Positions 54,701 through 61,789 of a DNA stretch of 64,000 bases are shown piece by piece. The position numbers and the translations under genes were made by a program. Where the stretch lies: positions 94,858 to 158,857 of the forward strand of contig NZ_JAAFKG010000005.1 of NCBI RefSeq assembly GCF_013299185.1, read 5' to 3'. The notes beneath the pieces were generated by a model. It ran no database searches. It saw nothing but the letters and a program-made list of their open reading frames with translations, and was not told the origin of the DNA. Every line of letters starts with the position of its first letter. The first letter of the stretch is position 1. This DNA comes from Microcoleus sp. bin48.metabat.b7b8b9.023. GTDB taxonomy: Bacteria; Cyanobacteriota; Cyanobacteriia; Cyanobacteriales; Microcoleaceae.

Positions 54701-57036
54701 GCAGTGGGAGCATTAACCGATGCGACATTAATATTAGTGTTCGCGTCCAGATTGACTGTGGGAGTAGTAGGATTAACTGGATTAACTGGATTTGCTGCGA
54801 TCGCATTAACGGTTATTGGCGCTGTACTGATTTGCTGTCCTGCTACAACTCTGACATCTCCCGTAGAGTCGATCGCACCTGTAGCGACACTTCCGGTGCG
54901 GCTGGTGGCTCCAACAGTCCTACCCGTGAGGTTCCCCACGTTTAAGTCCCCAGGAGCTGCCAAGGTGACATTCTCGGTTGCTGTAACGCTGGCAGGTGTA
55001 GTATTCGGGACGATTGTATTGGGATCGTTCAACACTCCCAGAGCGCCGGAGTTGCTGGTAACATTAACTTGAGAACCCCGCAAAGTGCCAAAATTGACAT
55101 TGCCGAATGCTGTAAGTGCGATCGCCCCAGAATTCCCAGTGTCGATCGCGCGCGTTACTATATTACCCCCAGTCGAATTCAGATTAATATTGCCCTTGAT
55201 ATCAGCCGGAACGATGTCATTTGTCAAATTAATATTGTTAGCAGCCTGAATGTTAATCGTCGAAGCAGACGTTAATCTACCTCCAACTATCGCAGCCCCT
55301 TCCCTGCTTTCGAGATTAATTTGACCGCCATTAATATTTCTAGTTACCACCTCTTGCGCCGCCGACAAAATCACAGGCCCGCCCGCCGAAATGTTTTCCA
55401 CAGAAATCAAAGTTCTGCCACTCAAAATTGGCGTCGAACTGAAAATACTATCATCATCTACACTGTCAGGAGAAATACTCACCGGATTTGCCAAACTTGC
55501 TACTCCCGCCCGGAGAATTAAGGCTGGACTGGTAGTTAAAATAGCAATATCTGGATCTGAAGTCGCATTTTCAGTCCGCAATCCAACATCCGGGCCGGTA
55601 ATTGTAATATCCTCGCCCACAATACTGCCCCTCGCCTCGACTTTCAGCGAAACCCCAGTATAATCTCCCAAGAAAACATCACCTTCGGAACTAATAATCG
55701 GGTCAAATAAACTGACAAAATTTCCCGGCATTCCCGACAGATTCCGCACCGAAAAATTGCCCCTCGAAGCAAAGTGAGCATCCCCAGAAATGACACCGTT
55801 GCTGACTAAACTCAAATTGCCGCCGCTTTGAAATTGCGGGGGAAGAGACAAGCCGCCCGTCGCGTTTAAGGTGAGAATGTCGATCGCGCGATCGGCCCGA
55901 ATCTCTAAATTCCCCCCAGCCCGTGCCAAAAAAGGACTCAGCGCGCGATCGCGAACCCGCACCGCATCCCGTGCCAGCAAATTCAAATCCCCCGCAGTTT
56001 GCAGCCTAGCCCCCGCTAACGTCAGATTTCCCGCAGCCGAAACAGTCGCACTTCCGGCATTCACCTGCGGAAGTACAGACAAGCCGGTTTCCGTAGGGGC
56101 GGTGCCCCCGTGCCCGCCCTCCACGCTGAAATCTGCTGTAGTCCCAGCAGCAATTGCCACATCCCCAGAATTCACCTGCAAACCAGAGTCCACAAGCTGC
56201 ACGCTACCATCAGCAGCAACAGCAACACCCGTCGCCTGATTTTGGCCAGAACCTGTCAGCAACTGCGACAAAGAAACAGGATTCAAACTTTGTTGAGAAT
56301 TCGGAAAATTAGCACCAGTTGGGATTTCCAAATTCAACAAAAGCCCCCGTTGACCGATCCGCAAAACATTCTCGCCCGGAACAGCAACAACAGTAATTTG
56401 TCCGCCCGGTGCCGACAACTGCCCCGTACTCACAACCGTACCGCCCAGCAAAGCCAAACTTTGGCCCGGAGTCACAGCCAAATTGCCAGCATTAACAATA
56501 CTTCCCGGTTGATTCGCCCCAAAATAAAAAGCATTTGGCGCACCAACTAAGGCACTAAAATTATTTGTACCTGCCGCATTAAACCAATTAGAACCAAAAC
56601 CCACATTATTAGCAGTAGTCGCAGTAAAAGCACCAGGCACATTCAAACTCGCGTTCGGGCCAAACACAATCCCCGCAGGATTAATTAAAAACAGATTAGA
56701 ATTGCCACCCGTGACCGTAATTAAACCATTAATTAGCGAAGGGTTCCCACCAGCAATGCGAGCTAATATATTTTGAATAGCCGAATTAGTCAGAAAATTA
56801 GCAACTTGACCTTCATTCAAGCCGAACTGCCCAAAACTGTGAAAAAGATTCGCCCCGTCTCCCGACAAACTGCCACCGTTAATATCGTAGCGGTTGCCAT
56901 TGCGGATGACAGCAGTGCCAGTACCGTCAGCAGCAGGCACAACTGTTTGCGCCTGCGCGAAAGTATTAAAAATTAACAAAGAAAACGGACAAATAAATAG
57001 CCCGACCTTTTTAATCTTTAAGTTGACATTTTTCAT
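51727..57036 (-). CDS. Secreted FHA-type protein with C-terminal CHAT protease domain
   Basis: 1769 residues. Signal peptide residues 1-~29 (FICPFSLLIFNTFAQAQ). About 30-260 is a two-partner-secretion domain of filamentous hemagglutinin: NGNRYDINGGSLSGDGANLF, NPSLINGLITVTGG and FLINPAGIVFGPNASLNVPG. A long beta-helix region follows to ~1180 with near-identical units (GNLQGSAVDVNSGGNIAIGN). Residues ~1190-1280 are an Asn/Pro/Leu low-complexity stretch. The C-terminal ~380 residues are a CHAT caspase-like domain with His1610 (HLATHGEF) and Cys1653 (LSACRTAVG). It needs a TpsB-type porin for export, none of which is in the window. A palindromic repeat sits in frame at 56093-56122. CHAT proteases act in cell death or defence; extracellular use is an inference. 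Confidence 0.9.
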   Translation of the reverse strand: MKNVNLKIKKVGLFICPFSLLIFNTFAQAQTVVPAADGTGTAVIRNGNRYDINGGSLSGDGANLFHSFGQFGLNEGQVANFLTNSAIQNILARIAGGNPSLINGLITVTGGNSNLFLINPAGIVFGPNASLNVPGAFTATTANNVGFGSNWFNAAGTNNFSALVGAPNAFYFGANQPGSIVNAGNLAVTPGQSLALLGGTVVSTGQLSAPGGQITVVAVPGENVLRIGQRGLLLNLEIPTGANFPNSQQSLNPVSLSQLLTGSGQNQATGVAVAADGSVQLVDSGLQVNSGDVAIAAGTTADFSVEGGHGGTAPTETGLSVLPQVNAGSATVSAAGNLTLAGARLQTAGDLNLLARDAVRVRDRALSPFLARAGGNLEIRADRAIDILTLNATGGLSLPPQFQSGGNLSLVSNGVISGDAHFASRGNFSVRNLSGMPGNFVSLFDPIISSEGDVFLGDYTGVSLKVEARGSIVGEDITITGPDVGLRTENATSDPDIAILTTSPALILRAGVASLANPVSISPDSVDDDSIFSSTPILSGRTLISVENISAGGPVILSAAQEVVTRNINGGQINLESREGAAIVGGRLTSASTINIQAANNINLTNDIVPADIKGNINLNSTGGNIVTRAIDTGNSGAIALTAFGNVNFGTLRGSQVNVTSNSGALGVLNDPNTIVPNTTPASVTATENVTLAAPGDLNVGNLTGRTVGATSRTGSVATGAIDSTGDVRVVAGQQISTAPITVNAIAANPVNPVNPTTPTVNLDANTNINVASVNAPTATVALRATNNLTAGNLQGGVVDVSSTTGNITTANTASTGNINIRTPGNVSSGNLQGVGVNVASNSGTVTTGNTNATANVDLTASGNLNAGNLQGVGINLNSTTGNVTAGNLTAAEQVTISAGQQIQTGTVNITRPTTQPVNPLSAVTLNAGNNISAIGINAPAARIVSRTPTNFTAGNLQGSTVDVNSGGNMAIGNTLSTGNINLEALGNVTAGNLQGSAVDVNSGGNIAIGNTLSTGNINLEALGNVTAGNLQGVGIDLTSPRGNVTTGNINAAEVVDILAGGQIRTGAINVNPAVVDRTSGVNLNAQNDISITSINAPGGTVNIQTPGLVRVTGTFDQNGTPVSISTVGGTQPGTVRIAHGGGDVNPPTPFAVGNATTNGTAGAIASNTSGTITQGQSFINSYTQGNSAIVTTNQPINPDNPDNPNNPNNPNNRNNPNNRNNPNNLNNPLNPLNPDNPLNPSNPLNPNNPNNPINPDNPNNPNNPNNPNNPIDRNNPNSLPPSLIDRFPLDKSRSIFPDSKQPLNPEQLRNQNRISRDIGKPDERMPPERMQSPRELRNFIGGNPREPIFGAAFRSDIGRNLDAGKLSAALPLLEKSFGQEFEEYFGRNISKDLLSVDDIKKKLVSVGAETKTKPSLIYLFSRSEKLDLMLVDSCGAVVHKTVPEARREELLKVVTMFRNEITNPARRNTTSYLPSAQQLYKWMVKPLEENLKKCETDTISFVVDRGLRGMPFAALHDEKQFLIEKYNLSLMPSINLTDTRYVDIRKSEVLAMGASQFSELNPLPAVPAEIAAISREWPGISFLNEGFTFDNLKQQHESRPFGIIHLATHGEFRPGLPNNSFIQLWDSRLRLNQLRNLGLNNPQVNLLVLSACRTAVGDDSAELGFGGLALQAGVKTALGSLWYVSDEGTLGLMAEFYQQLKIAPIKAAALREAQIAMLRGDVRLEGGKLRGSSRGEGVELPQSLQGFADLKLSHPYYWSAFVMIGSPW
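56093..56122. repeat. GTAGGGGCGGTG...GCCCGCCCTC repeat inside the FHA-CHAT gene
   Basis: GTAGGGGCGGTGCCCCCGTG followed by CCCGCCCTCC is the same palindrome found between genes at 6038-6066 and 12043-12079. Here it lies within the coding sequence and encodes part of FSVEGGHGGTAPTETG without breaking the frame. Confidence 0.8.
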
Positions 57037-57117
57037 GGGCAGCTACAGTCGATCGCAATTTCCCTCAATTATCGCACCCGCGCACAAAATAATCGTAAAT
57101 TACAAATTAATTAGCTC

Positions 57118-58011
57118 ATGACAACTCCCACAATCAAAAGCTTGTACACAGACGGCGCTTGTTCCGGCAACCCAGGCCCCGGCGGTTGGGGTGCAGTCAT
57201 CTGCTTCGCCGACGGCAAATGTCACGAACTAGGCGGGCGAGACCCCCAAACTACCAACAACCGCATGGAAATGCAGGCTGCCGTCGCTGCACTCGAATTT
57301 TTTGCCAATTCCGGTCAAACCGAACCAGTCACCGTTTACACCGACAGCGAATACGTTAAAAACGGCATCACCAAATGGATTCAAGGCTGGAAAAACAAAG
57401 GCTGGAAAACCTCAACAGGCAAAGATGTCGTCAACCAAGACCTTTGGCACCTGCTAGACAAGCTGAATTCCCGACAAATCAAGTGGGAACACGTCCGCGG
57501 CCACTCCGGCGACTTCTACAACGACAGGTGCGATGAAATTGCCCGCAGCTTCTCTCACAATCGCACTCCCGCCCTGCAACAGCATCGACCAACAACAGAT
57601 GAGTCTGGGTCATCGCCGCTAGACATTGAAAACCCAATTGTTTTGGAAGAAACGGACACAACTGGTAACAAAACGATAGAATCCTATGTCATAACTTCTG
57701 ACCTTCCGATCTCCAACTCTACCATGATGGATTCAACTGCCGATACCCTGGAGAACTTACCCCGCGAGGTGAGGGTTCAGGAACTCCGCAACCTGATCGA
57801 GACGTTGCACATAGCTGACGAAGTTGCCACCAAAGGCTACTTGATTACCAGTTCTGAACTGGCTGATTTGATGGATGTAAATGCCAGCGCTGTCACCAGC
57901 CGTGGAGACAACTGGGTTTGGCGCAACTGGGTAGTTTCTCGCGTGCGCCGCGAGGGCAACCAAATTCTCTGGCAATTAGAGCGCATCGACCACGTTAGTA
58001 CGACTGATTAA
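57118..58011 (+). CDS. rnhA: Ribonuclease HI with C-terminal winged-helix-like extension
   Basis: 297 residues, twice the length of a minimal RNase HI. The first ~145 are canonical: SLYTDGACSGNPGPGGWG (D12), NNRMEMQAAVAAL (E51), VTVYTDSEYVKNGI (D76) and DFYNDRCDEIARS (D139), the four acidic metal ligands, with WKTSTGKDVVNQDLW and HVRGHSG. Residues ~150-215 are a variable linker. Residues ~216-297 form a second domain (VQELRNLIETLHIADEVATK, LITSSELADLMDVNASAVTS, WRNWVVSRVRREGNQILWQL) that looks like a small helix-turn-helix domain; I think it recurs in cyanobacterial RnhA but cannot check. The enzyme removes RNA from RNA:DNA hybrids. Confidence 0.93.
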   Translation: MTTPTIKSLYTDGACSGNPGPGGWGAVICFADGKCHELGGRDPQTTNNRMEMQAAVAALEFFANSGQTEPVTVYTDSEYVKNGITKWIQGWKNKGWKTSTGKDVVNQDLWHLLDKLNSRQIKWEHVRGHSGDFYNDRCDEIARSFSHNRTPALQQHRPTTDESGSSPLDIENPIVLEETDTTGNKTIESYVITSDLPISNSTMMDSTADTLENLPREVRVQELRNLIETLHIADEVATKGYLITSSELADLMDVNASAVTSRGDNWVWRNWVVSRVRREGNQILWQLERIDHVSTTD

Positions 58012-58366
58012 TCATCAGTCATAAGTCCTCAGTCAGATTGTGACAAATGCCTTCTGGCTGCTGCAATATCTAGGACTAATTGCAAGAACTCAAACGGTAG
58101 GTGCGCGCAGCGCACCTTACCTGTTTCCAGAGAGGAAAAATAATTTAACTTATAATTAAATACGGTTTAGTTAAAATGGTCATTGCGAGGAACGAAGCAA
58201 TCTCTGTATCTATTTTTTATATAGTTTTACCCCTAGGGCGGTCTTAAGTAAATGGTATTATAAAACTTCATTAAGTTTGTAAGCAATAGTAACCAATGAT
58301 AGTATCATATAGTCAGAAAGTCAACAAACGAGAATTATAGCGATCGTTAAAAAATGGAGAGTCTAA
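58012..58366. other. Region upstream of tnpB, repeats only
   Basis: No gene. It has a GTAGGTGCGCGCAGCGCACCTTACC hairpin repeat at 58098-58122 and the well-known dispersed cyanobacterial word TCATTGCGAGGAACGAAGCA at 58181-58200. The left end of the tnpB element is probably between 58200 and 58366 but no boundary could be fixed. Confidence 0.5.
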
Positions 58367-59650
58367 ATGCAACTAGCAGAGAGACACATCATTAAATCCA
58401 CCGAACACCGTTTTATTGAAATTGATGTACTAGCCTTTAAATCCAAAAATTTGTATAACGCCGCTAACTACATTATCCGTCAAAGTTTTGTTTACGGATG
58501 GGGTTATATCAATTACAACGAAATGAATCGTTTGATGAAATCTCATCAAGCATACAAAGAATTGCCAGCCAAGGTAAGTCAACAAATATTAATGATATTA
58601 GACAAAAATTGGAAGTCTTTTTTTGAAGCAGTCAAAGCTTACAAAAATAACCCCACAAAATTCAGCGGTCGCCCGAAATTACCGAAGTACAAAGATAAAG
58701 TCAAGGGTCGGAATATTCTAGTCTATACGATTCAAGCCATTAGTAGCAAGGAACTCAAGAAAGGAATTATCAAGCTTTCCGGTACTAATATTTTAATTAA
58801 AACCCAGGTCAAACCAGAGAAAATTTGTCAAATTAGATTAGTGCCAAAATGTGATTCCTATGTAATTGAGGTAATTTACAATGCCTGTACCCAGCCGGAG
58901 TCCACCGTCGAGAACAAAAAAGAATTAGTAGCTAGTATCGATTTAGGATTGAATAACTTAGTAGCGCTAACTTCAAATCAGCCGGGATTTGTCCCATTAC
59001 TGATTAACGGGCGACCACTGAAATCAATTAATCAATTCTACAACAAACGTAAGGCACAACTACAATCTCAATTAAAGGGAAATCGCTGCTCCTCCTCACG
59101 CCTTGGGCGCCTAACTCGTTGCCGCCATCAAAAAGTTAATAACTACTTGCATCACACCAGTCGGCAGATAATCAATCTGCTTGCATCAGAAAAGATAGGG
59201 ATGCTAGTAATTGGCAAAAACCCACAATGGAAAAACGAGATTAATTTAGGAAAGAAAACTAATCAAAACTTTGTCAGCATTCCTCATTCTCGACTAATTG
59301 AAATGTTGAAATACAAAGCTGAATTGGTCGGAATAAAGGTAATAGAGCAAGAAGAATCCTATACTTCCAAATCTAATTTTCTGAATTTAGATCCAATTCC
59401 TGTCTACGGAAATATTGGCTCTCAGGATGTCACATTTAGTGGGAAACGAATTAAGAGAGGATTGTATAGAACGTCGTGCAGTAGATTGATTAATGCCGAT
59501 GTTAACGCATCTTATAATATCTTAAGAAAAGCAATCCCAAATGCTTTTAGCGATGGGATAGGGAGCTGCGTAGCTCAGCCGAGGCGGGTCAATCCGCTCG
59601 AAGTGAAAGGGAAAGGGGAGAGACTTGATGCCTCCCACGTCATATCATAG
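58367..59650 (+). CDS. tnpB: TnpB (IS200/IS605-type OrfB, RNA-guided nuclease family), no tnpA partner
   Basis: 427 residues. N-terminal helical region with ELPAKVSQQILMILDKNWKSFFEA; the RuvC-like part begins at ELVASIDLGLNNLVALTS with D192. RuvC-III is INADVNASYNILRKA, with D378. At the usual RuvC-II glutamate the sequence reads LVIGKNPQWKNEINLGKK, so Gly283 stands in place of Glu; E291 might substitute. The zinc-ribbon cysteines between RuvC-II and III are absent (SYTSKSNFLNLDPIPVYG). The C-terminal ~45 codons run through what would be the reRNA (omega RNA) region. No Y1 transposase (TnpA) is near, so it is an IS1341-type solitary element. A hydrolase gene begins 26 bp after its stop. Confidence 0.85.
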   Translation: MQLAERHIIKSTEHRFIEIDVLAFKSKNLYNAANYIIRQSFVYGWGYINYNEMNRLMKSHQAYKELPAKVSQQILMILDKNWKSFFEAVKAYKNNPTKFSGRPKLPKYKDKVKGRNILVYTIQAISSKELKKGIIKLSGTNILIKTQVKPEKICQIRLVPKCDSYVIEVIYNACTQPESTVENKKELVASIDLGLNNLVALTSNQPGFVPLLINGRPLKSINQFYNKRKAQLQSQLKGNRCSSSRLGRLTRCRHQKVNNYLHHTSRQIINLLASEKIGMLVIGKNPQWKNEINLGKKTNQNFVSIPHSRLIEMLKYKAELVGIKVIEQEESYTSKSNFLNLDPIPVYGNIGSQDVTFSGKRIKRGLYRTSCSRLINADVNASYNILRKAIPNAFSDGIGSCVAQPRRVNPLEVKGKGERLDASHVIS

Positions 59651-59676
59651 ATGACTATACTTTTACCAGCTATTTT

Positions 59677-60501
59677 ATGCAAATTACGACTGTCGCCGGC
59701 CCTGCGGGGCGACTCAATCTCACCGACACGGGCGCAGCCAGCAGCGCAGAAGCACAACCCATCCCCCTCCTGTTAGTACACGGTATGGCATACCACCTCG
59801 GAGTCTGGGACGAGACGATCGCACTTTTGCGCGCCAATCTCGGCCCAAACCAGCGCATTCTGGCGATCGACCTCCGGGGCCACGGCGCATCCGATCCGCC
59901 CGCAGACGGCGACTACACACCCCATAGCTGCGCCACCGACATCATCGCCATCCTCGACGCCCTGAATATCCCCCAAGTAGCCCTCGTCGGGCACAGCTTC
60001 GGTTCCCTCGTCGTCCTCGCCACCGCCGACGCCGCCCCAACCCGAATCACCCGCGTCATCCTAGCCGATCCCCCCGGTGACTTTAACTACCTGCCACCAT
60101 CCGTATACGAAGAACAGATGGTTCCCTTCCTCGCAGCGCTAGCGGGCGATGACTACCGCGCTGCGGCAGAGGAAAAGTTCTCCCAAGCCCTCGAAGGCGG
60201 TACTGCTGCGACGCGGGAAACCACGATCGCACACCTTAGGGCCACGCCGCGCGATCGCCTCATCGGTATGTACAAAGGTATGTTTGCTTACGATGCAGTT
60301 GGTGCGATCGATCGCATCCTTGCAACTGGGGGCACTCAAATCTCAGCAGTCCTCGCCCCGGCCAACTCCTGGCCCTTCAGCCTCCACCTACTCCGCCCCC
60401 AAATTGCCACCACCGTCATACCAGAAACCAGCCACTGGTTGCAGCTTGATGCGCCGGTTCCCTTTGCCGAAGCAGTGACAGCGGCACTGATTAGTGATTA
60501 G
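59677..60501 (+). CDS. Alpha/beta hydrolase
   Basis: 274 residues. IPLLLVHGMAYHLGVWDETI has the oxyanion-hole HG, RILAIDLRGHGASDPPADGD is strand 3 and the following helix, and LVGHSFGSLVVLATADA contains the nucleophile elbow G-H-S-F-G with the catalytic Ser. A C-terminal His follows VIPETSHWLQLDAP, completing the Ser-(Asp)-His triad. It belongs to the broad abhydrolase_1/6 group (esterase, haloperoxidase-like); the substrate is unknown. Its start lies 26 bp from the tnpB stop, so the tnpB element may have landed right at its promoter. GC-rich codon use compared with tnpB. Confidence 0.88.
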   Translation: MQITTVAGPAGRLNLTDTGAASSAEAQPIPLLLVHGMAYHLGVWDETIALLRANLGPNQRILAIDLRGHGASDPPADGDYTPHSCATDIIAILDALNIPQVALVGHSFGSLVVLATADAAPTRITRVILADPPGDFNYLPPSVYEEQMVPFLAALAGDDYRAAAEEKFSQALEGGTAATRETTIAHLRATPRDRLIGMYKGMFAYDAVGAIDRILATGGTQISAVLAPANSWPFSLHLLRPQIATTVIPETSHWLQLDAPVPFAEAVTAALISD

Positions 60502-60560
60502 TCATCAGTCATCAGTCATCAGTCATTAGTCATCTCCGGTGGATTGACCACAATCAGATT

Positions 60561-60620
60561 GGTTCGTAGTGCGGACTTCAGTCCGCAGCATTATGCGGAC
60601 ACCAGGACGCACTACGAACC
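60561..60620. repeat. GTAGTGCGGACTTCAGTCC hairpin repeat, copy 5
   Basis: GGTTCGTAGTGCGGACTTCA and CAGGACGCACTACGAACC arms around a ~20-bp centre, 60 bp downstream of the hydrolase stop codon. Confidence 0.85.
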
Positions 60621-60710
60621 GTTTTTGTGATGGTAATCTACCGGACATGATATGAGTCATTGAAGGCGATCGATCTCCTATGTTGAACACCATTTAGGCA
60701 TTTGCGAGCT

Positions 60711-60779
60711 CAGAAACCGGGTTTTTTACCATTACTGCGGGCTGCGGCGAAGGATTTTCGTAAAAACAACCCGGTTTCT
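60711..60779. repeat. CAGAAACCGGGTTTTTT...AACCCGGTTTCT inverted repeat
   Basis: Another copy of the family seen at 48049-48118; arms CAGAAACCGGGTTTTT and ACAACCCGGTTTCTC. It accounts, with the repeat at 60561-60620, for most of the 347-bp gap between the hydrolase and phosphatase genes. Confidence 0.85.
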
Positions 60780-60848
60780 CGCCACCCGTTGTAATTATCT
60801 GCGTTAATTTGCGTTCATCTGCGGTTGAACGATCGATCGAATATTTAT

Positions 60849-61400
60849 CTATTCAAGTAAGTCTCTATCAAAAGCACGACGGGAATCATCCAACAAAGCA
60901 TCAAGTTCAGCAGCGACTTTCCACGGATTTCGACCTTTGAACACAGCAGCGATCGCAGCTTCATAGGGATTTCTGCCAGTTTTTTTGACAGCCGCGATCG
61001 CCTTTTGGTTAGAAAATCCCCGCCCGCTAACCAACCAAGCAGCCAAAACCTGTCCTGTGCGCCCAATCCCGCCACCGCAGTGAACCACCACCCGATCGCC
61101 CGATCGACTTGCAGAAGCCAAAAACGGTAAAATGCGATCGACTAAAATCGAGCGATCGGCCAATTCAAAATCTGCGATCGGAGCCCAGCAAACGCGATCG
61201 CACCCAAAAACATTTCGATAGGTTCCCAACAAGTCAGAATAGCCCGTGAGTTGTGTCTCAGGAAGCAAGCAGCAAACTCGATCGATCTTCTGTCGCCGCA
61301 TAAAATCAATCCAGCCAGCAACTTCCTCATCGCGGTATCCCGGTTTTGCCGCACCAAACACAACTAATTCATCCTCCGCAGCCGCCGCAAACTTGTACAT
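60849..61400 (-). CDS. Dual-specificity-type protein phosphatase (CX5R)
   Basis: 183 residues. VVVHCGGGIGRTGQVLAAWL carries C108-x5-R114, the cysteine phosphatase P-loop. VCWAPIADFELADRSIL provides the likely general acid Asp and adjoining loop (PIxDF). The N-terminus (FGAAKPGYRDEEVAGWIDFM) and IDRVCCLLPETQL resemble cyanobacterial phosphatases of the DSP/CDC14-like group. The substrate (protein tyrosine, or a small molecule) is unknown. No ribosome site with strong match; the ATG is preceded by ATTTAAATTGAGGGCTG, with GAGGG 6 nt upstream. Stands alone. Confidence 0.88.
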   Translation of the reverse strand: MYKFAAAAEDELVVFGAAKPGYRDEEVAGWIDFMRRQKIDRVCCLLPETQLTGYSDLLGTYRNVFGCDRVCWAPIADFELADRSILVDRILPFLASASRSGDRVVVHCGGGIGRTGQVLAAWLVSGRGFSNQKAIAAVKKTGRNPYEAAIAAVFKGRNPWKVAAELDALLDDSRRAFDRDLLE

Positions 61401-61450
61401 CAGCCCTCAATTTAAATCATAAAATAACTTAGAGATTTTTAGATATTCTT

Positions 61451-61789
61451 ACTTTACTTCTTAAGTGGCTAGCTTAACTGTCTAACTGTCCTGGACGTTC
61501 ACCATAAATCAGGACAAAGTTGATATATCAGCGTGCAGCGTTAGATTTCAATAAATCAGGCAATCAACCATGCTATTTAAGTATGGCGATAAGTCCTATT
61601 ATTCCAATTCACATTGCACTCAAATTCACAGCAAAGTCTTGAGTGCAATGCTCACCTATCGCCGCATCTGGCATCTGCAAATAGCCAATTAGATTTGCAA
61701 TTTGTAGATAAGCTCTTAACGTATCGCGATACTTTCTATCGCCCGATACAGTTCAGACAAATAGATCGTTATTCTTGGAGAAATTTAAC
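61451..61789 (+). promoter_or_regulatory. RTX-gene leader region, copy A
   Basis: About 340 bp upstream of the RTX gene that are repeated at 63654-63996 upstream of the next gene. Identity is ~90 % over the first 115 bp, including GTCCTG...CAGGAC (61488-61515), which can form a 6-bp stem over a 16-nt loop, and GATATATCAGCGTGCAGCGT. An in-frame small ORF follows (61570-61692). A ribosome site TTGGAGAAA precedes the RTX ATG. This arrangement suggests a shared promoter and leader. Confidence 0.7.
61570..61692 (+). CDS. Conserved leader micro-ORF, 40 codons
   Basis: The predicted peptide is MLFKYGDKSYYSNSHCTQIH, then SKVLSAMLTYRRIWHLQIAN. The homologous ORF at 63775-63909 gives SNSHSTQIHNNVFSATLTYR in the same frame. 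Across the shared part, at least five codon pairs differ only at the third position (TCC/TCT, TCA/TCG, CAA/CAG, GTC/GTG, GCA/GCG), the pattern expected if the peptide and not just the DNA is conserved. Family and function unknown. It lies ~100 bp upstream of the RTX gene. Confidence 0.5.
   Translation: MLFKYGDKSYYSNSHCTQIHSKVLSAMLTYRRIWHLQIAN

Noticed and set aside
54368-55072. 234-codon ORF on the plus strand
   Set aside because: Antisense to the beta-helix repeats of the FHA-CHAT gene, with no family resemblance.
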